Below, piece by piece: positions 8,316 to 16,987 of a stretch of 64,000 nt of DNA. The DNA lies in assembly GCF_022835695.1 (NCBI RefSeq), contig NZ_BQUV01000004.1, positions 496,001 through 560,000 of the forward strand, given 5' to 3'. A program made the translations under genes and the position numbers. How positions within the stretch are numbered: position 1 is the stretch's first letter; each line of letters opens with the position of its first letter. A model generated the notes under the pieces. It did not search any database. It was not told the DNA's origin and was given only the letters and a program-made list of their open reading frames with translations. This DNA is from Bradyrhizobium sp. Ce-3. GTDB lineage: Bacteria > Pseudomonadota > Alphaproteobacteria > Rhizobiales > Xanthobacteraceae.

Positions 8316-9359
8316 ATGAACCTGCCCAAGCACCTGCTGCCAACCACCGTCGTCGGCAGCTACCCGCAGCCGGAGTGGCTGGTCGATCGCGCGATGCTGT
8401 CGAAGTCGGTGCCGCGCACCCGCATGCACGCGATGTGGCGCCTGCCGGCCGAGCATCTGGAGGAAGCCCAGGACGACGCGACGATCGTGGCGATCAGGGA
8501 CATGGAGCGCGCCGGCATCGACATCGTGACCGACGGCGAAATCCGCCGCGAGAGCTACTCCAACCGCTTCTCCACGGCGCTCGACGGTGTCGACGCCGAC
8601 AATCCCGCAATGATCACGGCACGCACCGGCAACACGCAGACGCCGGTGCCGCGCGTGGTCGGGCCGGTGAAGCGCAAGGCGCCGGTGGAACTGCACGACA
8701 TGCAGTTCCTGCGCAGGAACACCGACCGTGCCGCCAAGATCACCCTGCCCGGCCCGTTCACGATGAGCCAGCAGGCCAAGAACGAGTTCTACAAGGACGA
8801 CGAGGAGCTTGCGATGGCGTTCGCCGAGGCCGTCAATGCCGAGGCGCGCGACCTCGAGAAGGCCGGCGCCGACGTCATCCAGCTCGACGAGCCCTGGGTG
8901 CGCAACAATCCGGAGCTGGCGAAGCGCTATGCGGTGAAGGCGATCAATCGCGCGCTGCAGGGCATCACCATCCCGACCGTGGTGCATCTCTGCTTCGGCT
9001 ATGCCGCCGTCGTGCCGGGCTCGACCAAGCCGGCCGGCTACTCTTTCCTCGCCGAGCTCGACGACACCATCGCCGATCAGATCTCGATCGAGGCGGCACA
9101 GCCGAAGCTCGATCTCGGCGTGCTCAAGGATCTGTCGTCGAAGACAATCATGCTCGGCGTGCTCGACCTCGGCAATCCCGAGATCGAGCCCGCCGCGATC
9201 GTCGCCGATCGGATTCGCAACGGCCTCAAGCACGTGCCGGCCGAGCGGCTCGTGGTCGCCCCGGACTGCGGCATGAAGTACATGCCGCGGCAGGTCGCGT
9301 TCGGCAAATTGAAGGCGATGTGCGATGCCGCCGCGACGGTGAGGAAGGAGATCGGCTAG
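8316..9359 (+). CDS. Core-MetE: stand-alone catalytic domain of cobalamin-independent methionine synthase family
   Basis: A protein of 347 residues matching only the C-terminal half of MetE (full MetE is about 750). It starts with TTVVGSYPQPEWL, as these short proteins do, and keeps the zinc-ligand pattern H-x-C in VVHLCFGY and a later cysteine in APDCGMKYM, with an acidic residue available between them. A strong AAGGAGG precedes ATG 8316. Short MetE-like enzymes may transfer methyl groups to homocysteine from donors other than methyl-folate, and the related epoxyalkane:CoM transferase uses the same fold for other thiols. As the last gene of a catabolic operon it may take a methyl or alkyl group from the imported compound; that is inference. 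Confidence 0.85.
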   Translation: MNLPKHLLPTTVVGSYPQPEWLVDRAMLSKSVPRTRMHAMWRLPAEHLEEAQDDATIVAIRDMERAGIDIVTDGEIRRESYSNRFSTALDGVDADNPAMITARTGNTQTPVPRVVGPVKRKAPVELHDMQFLRRNTDRAAKITLPGPFTMSQQAKNEFYKDDEELAMAFAEAVNAEARDLEKAGADVIQLDEPWVRNNPELAKRYAVKAINRALQGITIPTVVHLCFGYAAVVPGSTKPAGYSFLAELDDTIADQISIEAAQPKLDLGVLKDLSSKTIMLGVLDLGNPEIEPAAIVADRIRNGLKHVPAERLVVAPDCGMKYMPRQVAFGKLKAMCDAAATVRKEIG

Positions 9360-9423
9360 CGCATGATCCGGAAAGTGCGGACCCCGCGCCGATCAGCGGG
9401 CGTCGGCATGTCCGCACAACGCG

Positions 9424-9530
9424 CTGTCATCGCCCGGCTCGACCGGGCGATCCAGTATTCCAGAGACGGTTGTGCTTGAGCCGAGAGGCCGCGGCGTACT
9501 GGATCGCCCGGTTAAACCGGGCGATGACAG
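9424..9530. repeat. 107-bp palindromic intergenic repeat, copy 1
   Basis: Begins CTGTCATCGCCCGG and ends CCGGGCGATGACAG, so the ends are inverted repeats; each end also folds on itself (CGCCCGG with CCGGGCG). A second copy of exactly the same length lies at 17907-18013, differing at only a handful of positions. It fills most of the gap between the core-MetE gene and the L,D-transpeptidase gene and may act as a bidirectional transcription stop. Confidence 0.9.
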
Positions 9531-9626
9531 CCGAGCGTGTGGTAACCGCGGTCGCCTCACCGCGCTCGAGCCGCTTACACCGACAAAGGCAGAAGAGGAT
9601 CAGTCGCCAGCGCCGCTGCTCGCAGC

Positions 9627-10667
9627 TTACGAGTTCGACGCGGCGCGGGTCGAGGCCGACTGGATGTCCCTGATGCTGATCACGACGGCGATGCGCTTGA
9701 TCATGCCGCTGCGATAGGCCTGCAGGAACTTGTCGTAGTGCTTGACCGAGATGCAGCCGTTGGAGTCGCCGTTCGGCCCGAGCATGTAGCTGTGAACCAG
9801 CAGGCCGACGCGACCGAACGTATCGCTGCCGTCGACCGGGGTCATGCGCAGCGCGGGCACGCCGTGGAACAGCTTCTCGCGCGGCTTCATCTCATAGATG
9901 CCGGGCGGCGTCGCACCGGCGTTGCGGGCGTTCACATGCGAGGGATCGTCGAGCAGATTGCCGAGACCTGAATGCGCCTCGAACTTGGTGCCGTCGGGCA
10001 TGTACACGATGCGGCCGGTGATGTCGTAGACCGCCGTGGTGCTGTCATAACCGAGCTTGCCGAGGTCGGGGCTCGGGCCGGACAGCAAGCCGTCATTCGG
10101 ATCGACCGAGGCCAGCTGGATCTTGCCCGGCATCATGTCGGCGATCTTCTGCAGGAAGGTCCGGTTGTCGCCCTGCTGCACCGGCGCCTGCGGCGGGAGC
10201 GGCTGATCGTTCCGTGCCAGCAGGTTGGCTTCGGCCGGTCGCGACCGCGGCATCGGCACCGAGGATGTCGTCGCCGGCGTCGTGGCGGCAACGGACGCCA
10301 TCGCCGGCTGGCTGACGGACGGCTCGGTCTGCGAGTCACGCAGCTGGCCGGCCAGCGCGTCCTCGATCTGGCCGAACTCGGAATTGAAATCGCCGCGGCT
10401 CGAACGGAATCCGCGGCGCAGAGGGTAATAGAGCGAAGCCGTGTTGATCGTGGAGCGGGAGCCGAAGCGGTCGTCGAAATTCAACGAGGCGGTGGTGTTG
10501 GCGAATGCCGGTCCATGCAGCCACGCGGTGGGATCGATGCCGACTACCCATGCGGCAAGGCCAGACGACAGGACGAGCGCGGTCACGGCGAACGCCGTGC
10601 TGCCCACCAGAGACATGCCGCGGTTTCCCTTACGCGCGGCAGCTTTCGTCGTACGTTGACCCATCAT
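9627..10667 (-). CDS. DUF2778 / Tlde1-domain L,D-transpeptidase-like protein, membrane-anchored
   Basis: About 346 residues. One N-terminal membrane span (around residues 18-45) is followed by a disordered proline- and serine-rich linker and a C-terminal DUF2778 domain: AVYDITGRIVYMPDG, EAHSGLGNLLDDP and the catalytic SNGCISVKHYDKF with its cysteine and a nearby histidine in LVHSYML. The domain is related to L,D-transpeptidases and to the Tlde1 toxins of type VI secretion, but the membrane anchor and the absence of secretion or immunity genes nearby argue for a housekeeping cell-wall enzyme in the periplasm. Tandem ATGs at 10667 and 10664 compete as the start. Confidence 0.85.
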   Translation of the reverse strand: MMGQRTTKAAARKGNRGMSLVGSTAFAVTALVLSSGLAAWVVGIDPTAWLHGPAFANTTASLNFDDRFGSRSTINTASLYYPLRRGFRSSRGDFNSEFGQIEDALAGQLRDSQTEPSVSQPAMASVAATTPATTSSVPMPRSRPAEANLLARNDQPLPPQAPVQQGDNRTFLQKIADMMPGKIQLASVDPNDGLLSGPSPDLGKLGYDSTTAVYDITGRIVYMPDGTKFEAHSGLGNLLDDPSHVNARNAGATPPGIYEMKPREKLFHGVPALRMTPVDGSDTFGRVGLLVHSYMLGPNGDSNGCISVKHYDKFLQAYRSGMIKRIAVVISIRDIQSASTRAASNS

Positions 10668-10855
10668 CCCCAAGTTCGGTGCTCTGGGGCCTGTTACCCG
10701 GCCCGCGTGGAATTCACCGTTCGCTCATCATATCAGGGAATTAGAGTAAGGCATAATCGAGACGAAGCGGGCAACGACAGGTTTTTTAAACGTTTTTCGG
10801 ATGGAAAGTGCTCAGAATCAGCCCTGAATCAGCCTCGGGCGGGCTGAAATGGCGG

Positions 10856-10875
10856 AAAAAGTCCCGATTCGGGAC
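10856..10875 (-). terminator. Rho-independent terminator of the GGDEF-EAL gene
   Basis: On the minus strand, GTCCCGA-A-TCGGGAC forms a 7-bp stem immediately followed by five T residues, thirteen bases past the stop codon at 10888. This is a textbook intrinsic terminator in the right place and orientation. Confidence 0.8.
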
Positions 10876-10887
10876 AATTTTGGCGAC

Positions 10888-13269
10888 TCAGGCGATCTTT
10901 TCCTCCCAGAGGGTGAGCACCGGGACGGGCTTCCCGATCGCGTATCCTTGCGCGTAGTCGACCCCGATCTGGCGCAACTCGTCCAGGATCGCGAGGCTCT
11001 CGACGAACTCCGCGACCACCTGCTTCTGCATGATCTTCGCGGTCTTGGTGATCATCTCGACCATCGCGCGATCGACCTTGCTGTTCAGGATCTCCTTCAC
11101 GAACGAGCCGTCGATCTTGATGACGTCGACCGGCAGGTGCTTCAGATAGGCGATCGAGGACATGCCGGTGCCGAAATCGTCGAGCGAGAAGCTGCAGCCG
11201 ATCTCGCGCAGCCGCGCGATGAATGTCTGCGCCTCGTCGAGATTGGAGATCGCGCTGGTCTCGGTGATCTCGAAACACACCAGCGCCGGCGCAATGTCAT
11301 GCTGCGCGAACAGCCCGGCGACGAAGTCGACGAAGTCGCCGTCGCCGATGGTGGCGCCGGAGAGATTGATGGCGTAGCTCGCAATCTTGCGCGGATGGTG
11401 CTTGCGCTCGGCGATGATCTCGAAGGCGCGGCGGACCACCCAGCGGTCGATCAGCGGCATCAGCCCGTAGCGTTCGGCCGCGGGCAGGAAGCTGCCGGGC
11501 GGCACCAGCGCGCCGCTCTCGTCGCGCAGCCGCAGCAAGAGCTCGCGCCGGTCGCCGCCCTTCAGCGCACCGTTGATCGGGCGGATCTCCTGCTCGTAGA
11601 GACAGAAGCGCCCCTCGTCCAATCCCTTGCGGATGCGATTGACCCAGCTCATCTCGGCGACGCGCACCGCCATGCCGGTATCGGAGGGACGGTGCTCCTG
11701 GACGCGGTTACGTCCCTTGTCCTTGGCGAGGAAGCAGGCGACGTCGGCGAGGCGCAGTGCGTCCTGCACGCCGGCGCTGTCGGCCAGTGCGACCAGGCCG
11801 ATGCTCGCGCTGATCCGGAAGCTCGAGCCTTCATGGACGAAGCTCGACTGCTCGATCACGGCCCTGATCCGCTCCGCGACGTCGGCGGCGACGTCGTACG
11901 TGGCGGAGCCGTCGTCGTGCAGCAGGATGCCGAACTCATCGCCGCCGAGCCGCGCGACCAGCCCGCTGTCGCCGACCTCGGCCGCCAGCAGCCTCGCCAC
12001 CTGCTTCAGCAGCCGGTCGCCCGCCATATGGCCGCAGGTGTCGTTGACGATCTTGAACTGATCGAGGTCGATCAACATCAGATCGGAGCCGATGGTGGGC
12101 GCGCCCGACATCGCCTTGTGCAGCTCGAACTCGAATTGCCGCCGGTTCGCAAGGCCGGTGAGCGCGTCATGGGAGGCGGCCCACGCCAGCTCCTCGACCA
12201 GCCGCCGCTCGGCCGTCATGTCGTGAATGATCATGACCCGGCCGGCCGGTTCGCCCTCATGCACGATCGGGGTCTCGACCACCGAGACCGGCACGCTGGA
12301 ATGATCCGGCCGCACCAGCAGCCGTTGCGGCGGGCGGCTTTCCGCATCGGTGTCTGCGCTCTGCAACGATCCGCGCACCGGCTGCTCGGCGATGCTGAAC
12401 AGCGACGAAAGCCGCCAGCCGGTCACGTCCTGCCCCGAGGCGATCAGCCGCTCGGCGGCGGCGTTCATATAACCGACGCAGTCGTCCTCGGTGGTCACGA
12501 TGACGGCGTCGCCGATCGATGCCAGCGTGAGCTGGGCGCGCTCCTTCTCGACGGCAAGCGCGGTCTCGGCAAGCCAGCGGCGCCACAGCATCCGCCGGGT
12601 GTGGAATAAGACGATGCCGGCAAGGCAAGCCGCGATCAGCACATTGACCAGCAGCAGCAGCGCGGAGACCTGGCGCGACGCCTTGCCAAGATGATCGGAG
12701 AAATCGACCGCCAGCGTGCTCAGCGCGGCGTCGACCACACCGATCCGCTCGACCCAGTGCTTGATGGTCGCGGCCGAAGGATCATGCAGCGCGGCGTCGT
12801 TGGCGGCCTCGTTCCTGATCTGGATCAACTGATCGAGCAGGACATCCGAGTTGCGCCATGCCGTCACCGCGTTGGCCACATGGTGCATCGTGCGGAAATA
12901 TTTGAACAGCCAGATCAGGCCGCCGATGTCGTCGTCATGATTGCCTGCGCTGGCAAAGCCACGCCTCGCCACTGCGTCGTTGTTGCCGGGCGCCTCCAGC
13001 GCGAGCCGAGCCGTGCGATCGGCCAGCGGCACCGCGATCGCGGCATCGAACTTCTGCAGATAGAGCGGCGAGCCGGTAGAGACAAAGATGTGAAGGTAGT
13101 GAATGGCGTCCTTCTGGCCCTTCGACCACATGCTCTCGCCGGCGACATAGGCGCGCACCGCGGACATCACCTGCAGGCTGCCCGCCGACAGGCCGCCCAA
13201 CAGCAGCACGATGGCAAGCAGTGGCCCCACCACCCGCCACAATGCCCAGCTTCGGAATGAAAAGAACAT
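10888..13269 (-). CDS. Membrane-bound PAS-GGDEF-EAL cyclic-di-GMP enzyme
   Basis: About 793 residues. A first membrane span (about 8-30), a periplasmic sensor region of about 165 residues, a second span (about 200-222), a PAS domain (about 240-350), a GGDEF domain with intact RLGGDEF, then an EAL domain to the C-terminus. The EAL signature itself reads ELL, in RELLLRLRDE, but the glutamate is kept, as are CFEITETSA, DDFGTG and KIDGSF, so phosphodiesterase activity is still possible. It should make or break the second messenger c-di-GMP in response to a periplasmic or PAS-bound signal. The start is ATG 13269 or TTG 13275. A PilZ protein lies 2.7 kb away at 15949-16602. Confidence 0.9.
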   Translation of the reverse strand: MFFSFRSWALWRVVGPLLAIVLLLGGLSAGSLQVMSAVRAYVAGESMWSKGQKDAIHYLHIFVSTGSPLYLQKFDAAIAVPLADRTARLALEAPGNNDAVARRGFASAGNHDDDIGGLIWLFKYFRTMHHVANAVTAWRNSDVLLDQLIQIRNEAANDAALHDPSAATIKHWVERIGVVDAALSTLAVDFSDHLGKASRQVSALLLLVNVLIAACLAGIVLFHTRRMLWRRWLAETALAVEKERAQLTLASIGDAVIVTTEDDCVGYMNAAAERLIASGQDVTGWRLSSLFSIAEQPVRGSLQSADTDAESRPPQRLLVRPDHSSVPVSVVETPIVHEGEPAGRVMIIHDMTAERRLVEELAWAASHDALTGLANRRQFEFELHKAMSGAPTIGSDLMLIDLDQFKIVNDTCGHMAGDRLLKQVARLLAAEVGDSGLVARLGGDEFGILLHDDGSATYDVAADVAERIRAVIEQSSFVHEGSSFRISASIGLVALADSAGVQDALRLADVACFLAKDKGRNRVQEHRPSDTGMAVRVAEMSWVNRIRKGLDEGRFCLYEQEIRPINGALKGGDRRELLLRLRDESGALVPPGSFLPAAERYGLMPLIDRWVVRRAFEIIAERKHHPRKIASYAINLSGATIGDGDFVDFVAGLFAQHDIAPALVCFEITETSAISNLDEAQTFIARLREIGCSFSLDDFGTGMSSIAYLKHLPVDVIKIDGSFVKEILNSKVDRAMVEMITKTAKIMQKQVVAEFVESLAILDELRQIGVDYAQGYAIGKPVPVLTLWEEKIA

Positions 13270-13404
13270 GCCCAATGCGCCCGACGCAAAATGATCGGGT
13301 AAGCCTAGGAACCGTCACTTAACCTCACGTTGCAAAACGCGATGAGTTTAAAACGACTTGACCGCAATGAAATTGCGTCAAACTTTACGCACCCGCCGCG
13401 ATGC

Positions 13405-13815
13405 TCAGGGACGCAGTGTCGGCGACGTGTTCGGCGCCGGCGCCTGCTCCATCTCGGCCTCTTCGGGCAGCTTGTCGGCGTGGACGGCGAGCGGCTCACC
13501 GATCCACAGCGGATCGTCGCGATGATCGCGGCGCGGATTGGTGGTGTTGGGATGGACCAGGATGCTCAGGCTGCCGTGGTTCAGCATCAGCCACGGCACC
13601 AGGGTCGGAAACAGCTCGGCCGCAAACGCCACCTGATACATCGCCTGATCGTGCGGGCCGACCTTGACGTCATGCCAGCGCCCGAGGGTGACCAGGAAGC
13701 GCTCGCCCATCCAGTTGCGCAGCCGTTCCGCCTCGCCCCGGCTGGTCGCGGGGTCGTAATAGACATGGGCGTGGTAGCTCGCGATCTCACTGACCGTGCG
13801 TGGCGCGTCTGTCAT
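13405..13815 (-). CDS. DOPA 4,5-dioxygenase family protein
   Basis: A small protein of 136 residues. The family's [10 protein letters not shown] segment lies near the N-terminus and a second histidine region is [17 protein letters not shown] 13815 has GGGAGGGAAG just upstream. Plant and fungal relatives open the ring of DOPA with a non-heme iron; bacterial members are abundant but mostly uncharacterised. It runs in the same direction as the methyltransferase gene, with only 23 bases between them, so they may be co-transcribed. Confidence 0.8.
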   Translation of the reverse strand: MTDAPRTVSEIASYHAHVYYDPATSRGEAERLRNWMGERFLVTLGRWHDVKVGPHDQAMYQVAFAAELFPTLVPWLMLNHGSLSILVHPNTTNPRRDHRDDPLWIGEPLAVHADKLPEEAEMEQAPAPNTSPTLRP

Positions 13816-13838
13816 TTCTTCCCTCCCTCCGCGGCCGG

Positions 13839-14459
13839 TCACGTCCGCCGCAGCACACTGAACTGGAACGACTGCGTCGCGCCCCACGGCGTGACGTGCC
13901 GGTGCGCCTCATGCGCGATCAACTCGAATGCCGAACCGATGGTCCGGCTGAGCGTTGCGGGGTCATAGCGCTGCACCGGCAGGCCGCTGCATCTTTCCGG
14001 ACCGTCCGGCGCAAAGGTGCCGATCACGGCGTGGCCGCCTGCCTTGACGCCGCGATGCAGCCGGCCGAGATAAGCCGCGCGATCCGTCTCATCGACGAGA
14101 AAATGGAACGCGGCACGATCGTGCCAGATATCGAACGCCCGCGGCGGCTGCCAGACCGTCGCGTCATCGGCAACCCAGCGCACCTGATCGGCCGGCGCGC
14201 CGATCCGTTGCCGCGCGCTCGCCAGCGCAGCTTCCGAGAGATCGAGCACCGTCAGATCGTGGAAGCCGCGCGCAAGCAGCGCATCGACCAGGTGCGAGGC
14301 CCCGCCGCCGATGTCGATGATCGACGCGCCGCGGCCCGACGCCGTGGATTCGATCAGGCGCAGCGACGGCTGCGGATCGGTCTGCGTCCAGCTCACCTGC
14401 TGCTCGCCTTTGGTCAGATAGACGGTCTGCCAATGCGATTGTCGATCAGAAGCGGTCAT
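13839..14459 (-). CDS. Class I SAM-dependent methyltransferase
   Basis: About 206 residues from ATG 14459; an in-frame ATG at 14510 would add 17. The SAM-binding glycine motif is [13 protein letters not shown] near residue 45, followed by the acidic [11 protein letters not shown] and the [10 protein letters not shown] segment. The N-terminal [16 protein letters not shown] pattern is typical of a poorly characterised bacterial group near the thiopurine/trans-aconitate methyltransferases. The acceptor is unknown. It precedes the DOPA-dioxygenase-like gene. Confidence 0.82.
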   Translation of the reverse strand: MTASDRQSHWQTVYLTKGEQQVSWTQTDPQPSLRLIESTASGRGASIIDIGGGASHLVDALLARGFHDLTVLDLSEAALASARQRIGAPADQVRWVADDATVWQPPRAFDIWHDRAAFHFLVDETDRAAYLGRLHRGVKAGGHAVIGTFAPDGPERCSGLPVQRYDPATLSRTIGSAFELIAHEAHRHVTPWGATQSFQFSVLRRT

Positions 14460-14572
14460 GGCGATCGGTCCGGAAGGCGGCAGCAACCTGCGTTGCGCCC
14501 TGTTAACCATGAGCTAGGCGCGGCACTCTTCGGCGTCAACCGGCAGCGGCCGACACAAGCGGCCGCGCGACC

Positions 14573-14589
14573 GCAAATGCCGCATTTGC
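14573..14589. promoter_or_regulatory. 17-bp palindrome in a divergent promoter
   Basis: GCAAATGC-C-GCATTTGC has perfect 8-bp arms about one base. It lies between the methyltransferase gene (leftward) and the uncharacterised gene at 14645 (rightward), where an operator would be expected. No regulator can be named. Confidence 0.4.
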
Positions 14590-14644
14590 TTCGCCGCATT
14601 TTCCATTTAACCTAACGCACAGGTTGAGATCAGGGCGTCCGGGG

Positions 14645-15349
14645 ATGGCCAATTTCGGCTGGACACGCGGCAACAAGCCTGCACAAGCGGAAGACGCCGC
14701 CAGCGACTTGCGCGGCCTGACCGATCCCTGCGCGTTTCTCGCCGCGCTCGACAAGGTGGTGCCGCGCTATCTCGATCTCGCCGACAACGGCGTGCTGGTC
14801 TATCCGGCCTGCAAGCGAAAGCCCGGCGACCTGCTCGGCGACGCCAGAGCGATCTGGGAGCACACCCGGCTCGAGGCGATGCGCTATCTCCCGATGCTGC
14901 CGCGCAAGGACACCGCACTGCTGGCCGATCCGGCGCGCCAGGCGGAGATGATCGACGCCTTCCTGCGCCAGCGCGCGCACGACAAGACCGTGGTCGATTT
15001 CACGGGGACGGCGATCGAGGATTACGGGATTGCGATCTACGCCGCGCTGAACTGGCTGAACCATTGCGGCAGCCTCGTCGGCGCCGATCCGCAAAAATTC
15101 TCCGGCACGCTGCGCAGCTTCCGCAAGGTCATGGTCGTCGCCCGGCAGTGGTGGGCGCTCGACGGCGCGGTGGAACGCTGCCGGCAGCTGCTGGAGGCGC
15201 GCGAGCGCCCGCCGCTGGTGTTCTTCCTGCTGTGGGCCGAATCCACCAACCGGGCGCGGGAGATCGCGATCGCGGCGGCAGGGACCGCCGCGACCGAAGA
15301 CGGCATCGCGCGCCTGCGCGCGGCCGAGGATCCGGAAGAGCTGGCGTAA
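14645..15349 (+). CDS. Uncharacterised protein
   Basis: About 234 residues from ATG 14645, preceded by CCGGGG; an upstream start at 14624 would add seven residues. I do not recognise the family. There is no signal peptide and no clear membrane span. The sequence is helical-looking with many charged residues, a conserved-looking AIYAALNWLNHCG centre and a C-terminal FFLLWAESTNRAREI stretch. It stands alone after the divergent methyltransferase gene, and codon usage is like that of its neighbours. Confidence 0.7.
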   Translation: MANFGWTRGNKPAQAEDAASDLRGLTDPCAFLAALDKVVPRYLDLADNGVLVYPACKRKPGDLLGDARAIWEHTRLEAMRYLPMLPRKDTALLADPARQAEMIDAFLRQRAHDKTVVDFTGTAIEDYGIAIYAALNWLNHCGSLVGADPQKFSGTLRSFRKVMVVARQWWALDGAVERCRQLLEARERPPLVFFLLWAESTNRAREIAIAAAGTAATEDGIARLRAAEDPEELA

Positions 15350-15525
15350 TTCACGAATCGGACGCGCGGCCGCCGGCCAGGGTGCGTGCTCATAAATCCC
15401 GTCCGTGTTCGAGACTTAAAGCGGACTCGCGGCCCGGCCACATGGACGTCGCCCTTTTACCCTTAGCGGACGTTGAGGCGATCAGGGCGGTGCCCTCATG
15501 ACTTAGGTCAATCGCTGCCGCCACT

Positions 15526-15801
15526 CTAATATCGACGATCCGGCAGCCACGGAAGCCAATGCTTGATTTCTGCAATTGGGTCCGTGGTCAGTAGGCCGAC
15601 GGCATGCAAAGCGATCGCGAGACAAAAGATGAGCGCGAGCACTTTGCCGAGCACAACCATGAAGAAGGCAGTCGGCTCGCGGTCTTCCGAATATTGCGAC
15701 AGCTCTCCGTAGACGGTCCCTGTGGAGTAAGACGAATAGATCCCCCAGGCCGCACACAAGGCCAGCACTCCGAAAACCGATGCGATCACCCACTGAGGCA
15801 T
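15526..15801 (-). CDS. Small two-span membrane protein, uncharacterised
   Basis: A protein of 91 residues with hydrophobic segments at about 5-24 (VIASVFGVLALCAAWGIY) and about 48-68 (FMVVLGKVLALIFCLAIAL), a short polar loop between them holding EDREPTA, and a C-terminal tail PWLPDRRY. No family is recognised. It stands alone between two longer intergenic gaps, and the composition of the gene is slightly less GC-rich than its neighbours. The gap 15350-15525 beside it shows nothing I can interpret. Confidence 0.6.
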   Translation of the reverse strand: MPQWVIASVFGVLALCAAWGIYSSYSTGTVYGELSQYSEDREPTAFFMVVLGKVLALIFCLAIALHAVGLLTTDPIAEIKHWLPWLPDRRY

Positions 15802-15948
15802 TGGGAACCACCATAATCCAATTGCGCCAATTCTATCAGGCGCGCCCTAATTGGTCGTTATCGGCTCCGCGTGGGCTTTGGTCCCGAGCTGGGGCGGCGG
15901 AATGTCGAGGGGACCTCACGACCACAAGCCTTTTTGGCGATACTCGCT

Positions 15949-16602
15949 CTAAACAACAGGGTCCGCGTCGGCAGGCACCACCTGCAATTCCTTGGACTTG
16001 CGCGCGATCAGGCGAGGTAGCTCGCTCTGCTTGTAGGTCTCGACGAACTTGATGGCGAAGCCGTTCGGCAGATGCCGGACCACGCGCCCGACGCAGGCGC
16101 CGATCGCGAGCGGCATGCCGATCGGCGGCTGCACCTCGGAGGACACCGCCGCGCCCGACAGCGACATGTCGATGATGAAGCAGCTCTGCATGGTGCCGTC
16201 CGCGAGCGTCAGCATGGCATGCGGCGCGACGGGAACGAAGCGCGGGCTGTTGCGCGCCTCGCGGACGCTCGGATCCTTTTGCTTCTTCTCGATCCAGGTC
16301 AGCTTGTCGGCGAACTTCTCGCGCATCGCATGCGTCATCTCGAGCTCGAGCAGGAAGCTGCCGCTCATCGTGTCGGTGATGCAGCCCTCGAACTTGCCGA
16401 ACTCCTCGAAATAGGAGGTCAGGCGGTCGCCGATCTTGCCGACGACGGGCACGTCGACGATCATGCGGAACGGCGAGACGCGCGTGGTGCGGCAGGCGAA
16501 GGTGCGCAATTTGCCCTGCGCGTCGTACCAGTTCGGCAGCGTGTAGCTGCCGTTGACCGTGATCCTGACACCGCGTTGCTTGAGAAACTTTTCGACGGAC
16601 AC
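15949..16602 (-). CDS. PilZ-domain protein (probable c-di-GMP effector)
   Basis: About 217 residues from GTG 16602, supported by GAGG seven bases upstream. The C-terminal PilZ domain has the RxxxR motif in RNSPRFVPV (about residue 118) and the D-x-S-x-x-G motif in IIDMSLSGAAV (about residue 143), the two elements that bind c-di-GMP. The N-terminal half, with CRTTRVSPFRMIVDVPVVG, looks like a second, degenerate PilZ or YcgR-N-like domain, as in other alphaproteobacterial proteins of this size. The partners are unknown; a c-di-GMP enzyme gene lies nearby at 10888-13269. Confidence 0.85.
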   Translation of the reverse strand: MSVEKFLKQRGVRITVNGSYTLPNWYDAQGKLRTFACRTTRVSPFRMIVDVPVVGKIGDRLTSYFEEFGKFEGCITDTMSGSFLLELEMTHAMREKFADKLTWIEKKQKDPSVREARNSPRFVPVAPHAMLTLADGTMQSCFIIDMSLSGAAVSSEVQPPIGMPLAIGACVGRVVRHLPNGFAIKFVETYKQSELPRLIARKSKELQVVPADADPVV

Positions 16603-16987
16603 GACTGGACCTCGCCCGAGGCGATGGGAGTGCACGGAGGTCGGGGGTGACCGGCTTCCCTGCCGGTCCGATGGGAGGACGTCCGCTACCGATGCGATGG
16701 CAGCGGGAGGCTGCGGCACGCACCCCAGCGCGTCGCGGAACGGTCCTGGCGCGCAGGTGCGTACAGTCGTACCGTCGAAACACTAGGAAACAGTTAAGCT
16801 GGCACAAAGTGCGGGTGGCACAGTCTATGGCGCAACCCTTTCGCGGCAGTTTACTTTGCGAGCCGTACAACTACCGGGAGAGTTGCCACACGCCGATGCA
16901 ATCGCGCCGTGCCCTAAACCGCCTGCCTCGGCTGGCAACCGCCTGCTAGCCTCGGCCTAGATCAGTCCGGACCCTCATAGGCTCAAC
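16603..16987. other. 385-base intergenic region
   Basis: Divergent control region between the PilZ gene (leftward) and the enoyl-CoA hydratase gene (rightward). It should hold both promoters. Apart from a short GTAC-AGTC-GTAC inverted repeat near 16770 I see no gene, repeat or recognisable operator. Confidence 0.5.

Noticed and set aside
9424-9530. Insertion-sequence remnant or CRISPR unit
   Set aside because: There is no transposase, no flanking duplication that I can see, and no regular spacer pattern; it is a dispersed palindromic repeat.
9627-10667. Type VI secretion toxin (Tlde1-like)
   Set aside because: The DUF2778 domain is shared with Tlde1, but this protein has an N-terminal membrane anchor and there is no immunity or secretion gene beside it.
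10849-12609. 586-residue plus-strand open frame
   Set aside because: Antisense shadow of the PAS-GGDEF-EAL gene; no domain and a composition typical of shadows.
16790-16840. Sigma-54 promoter suggested by two TGGCAC strings
   Set aside because: Neither TGGCAC is followed at the right spacing by TTGC, so the -12 element is missing.
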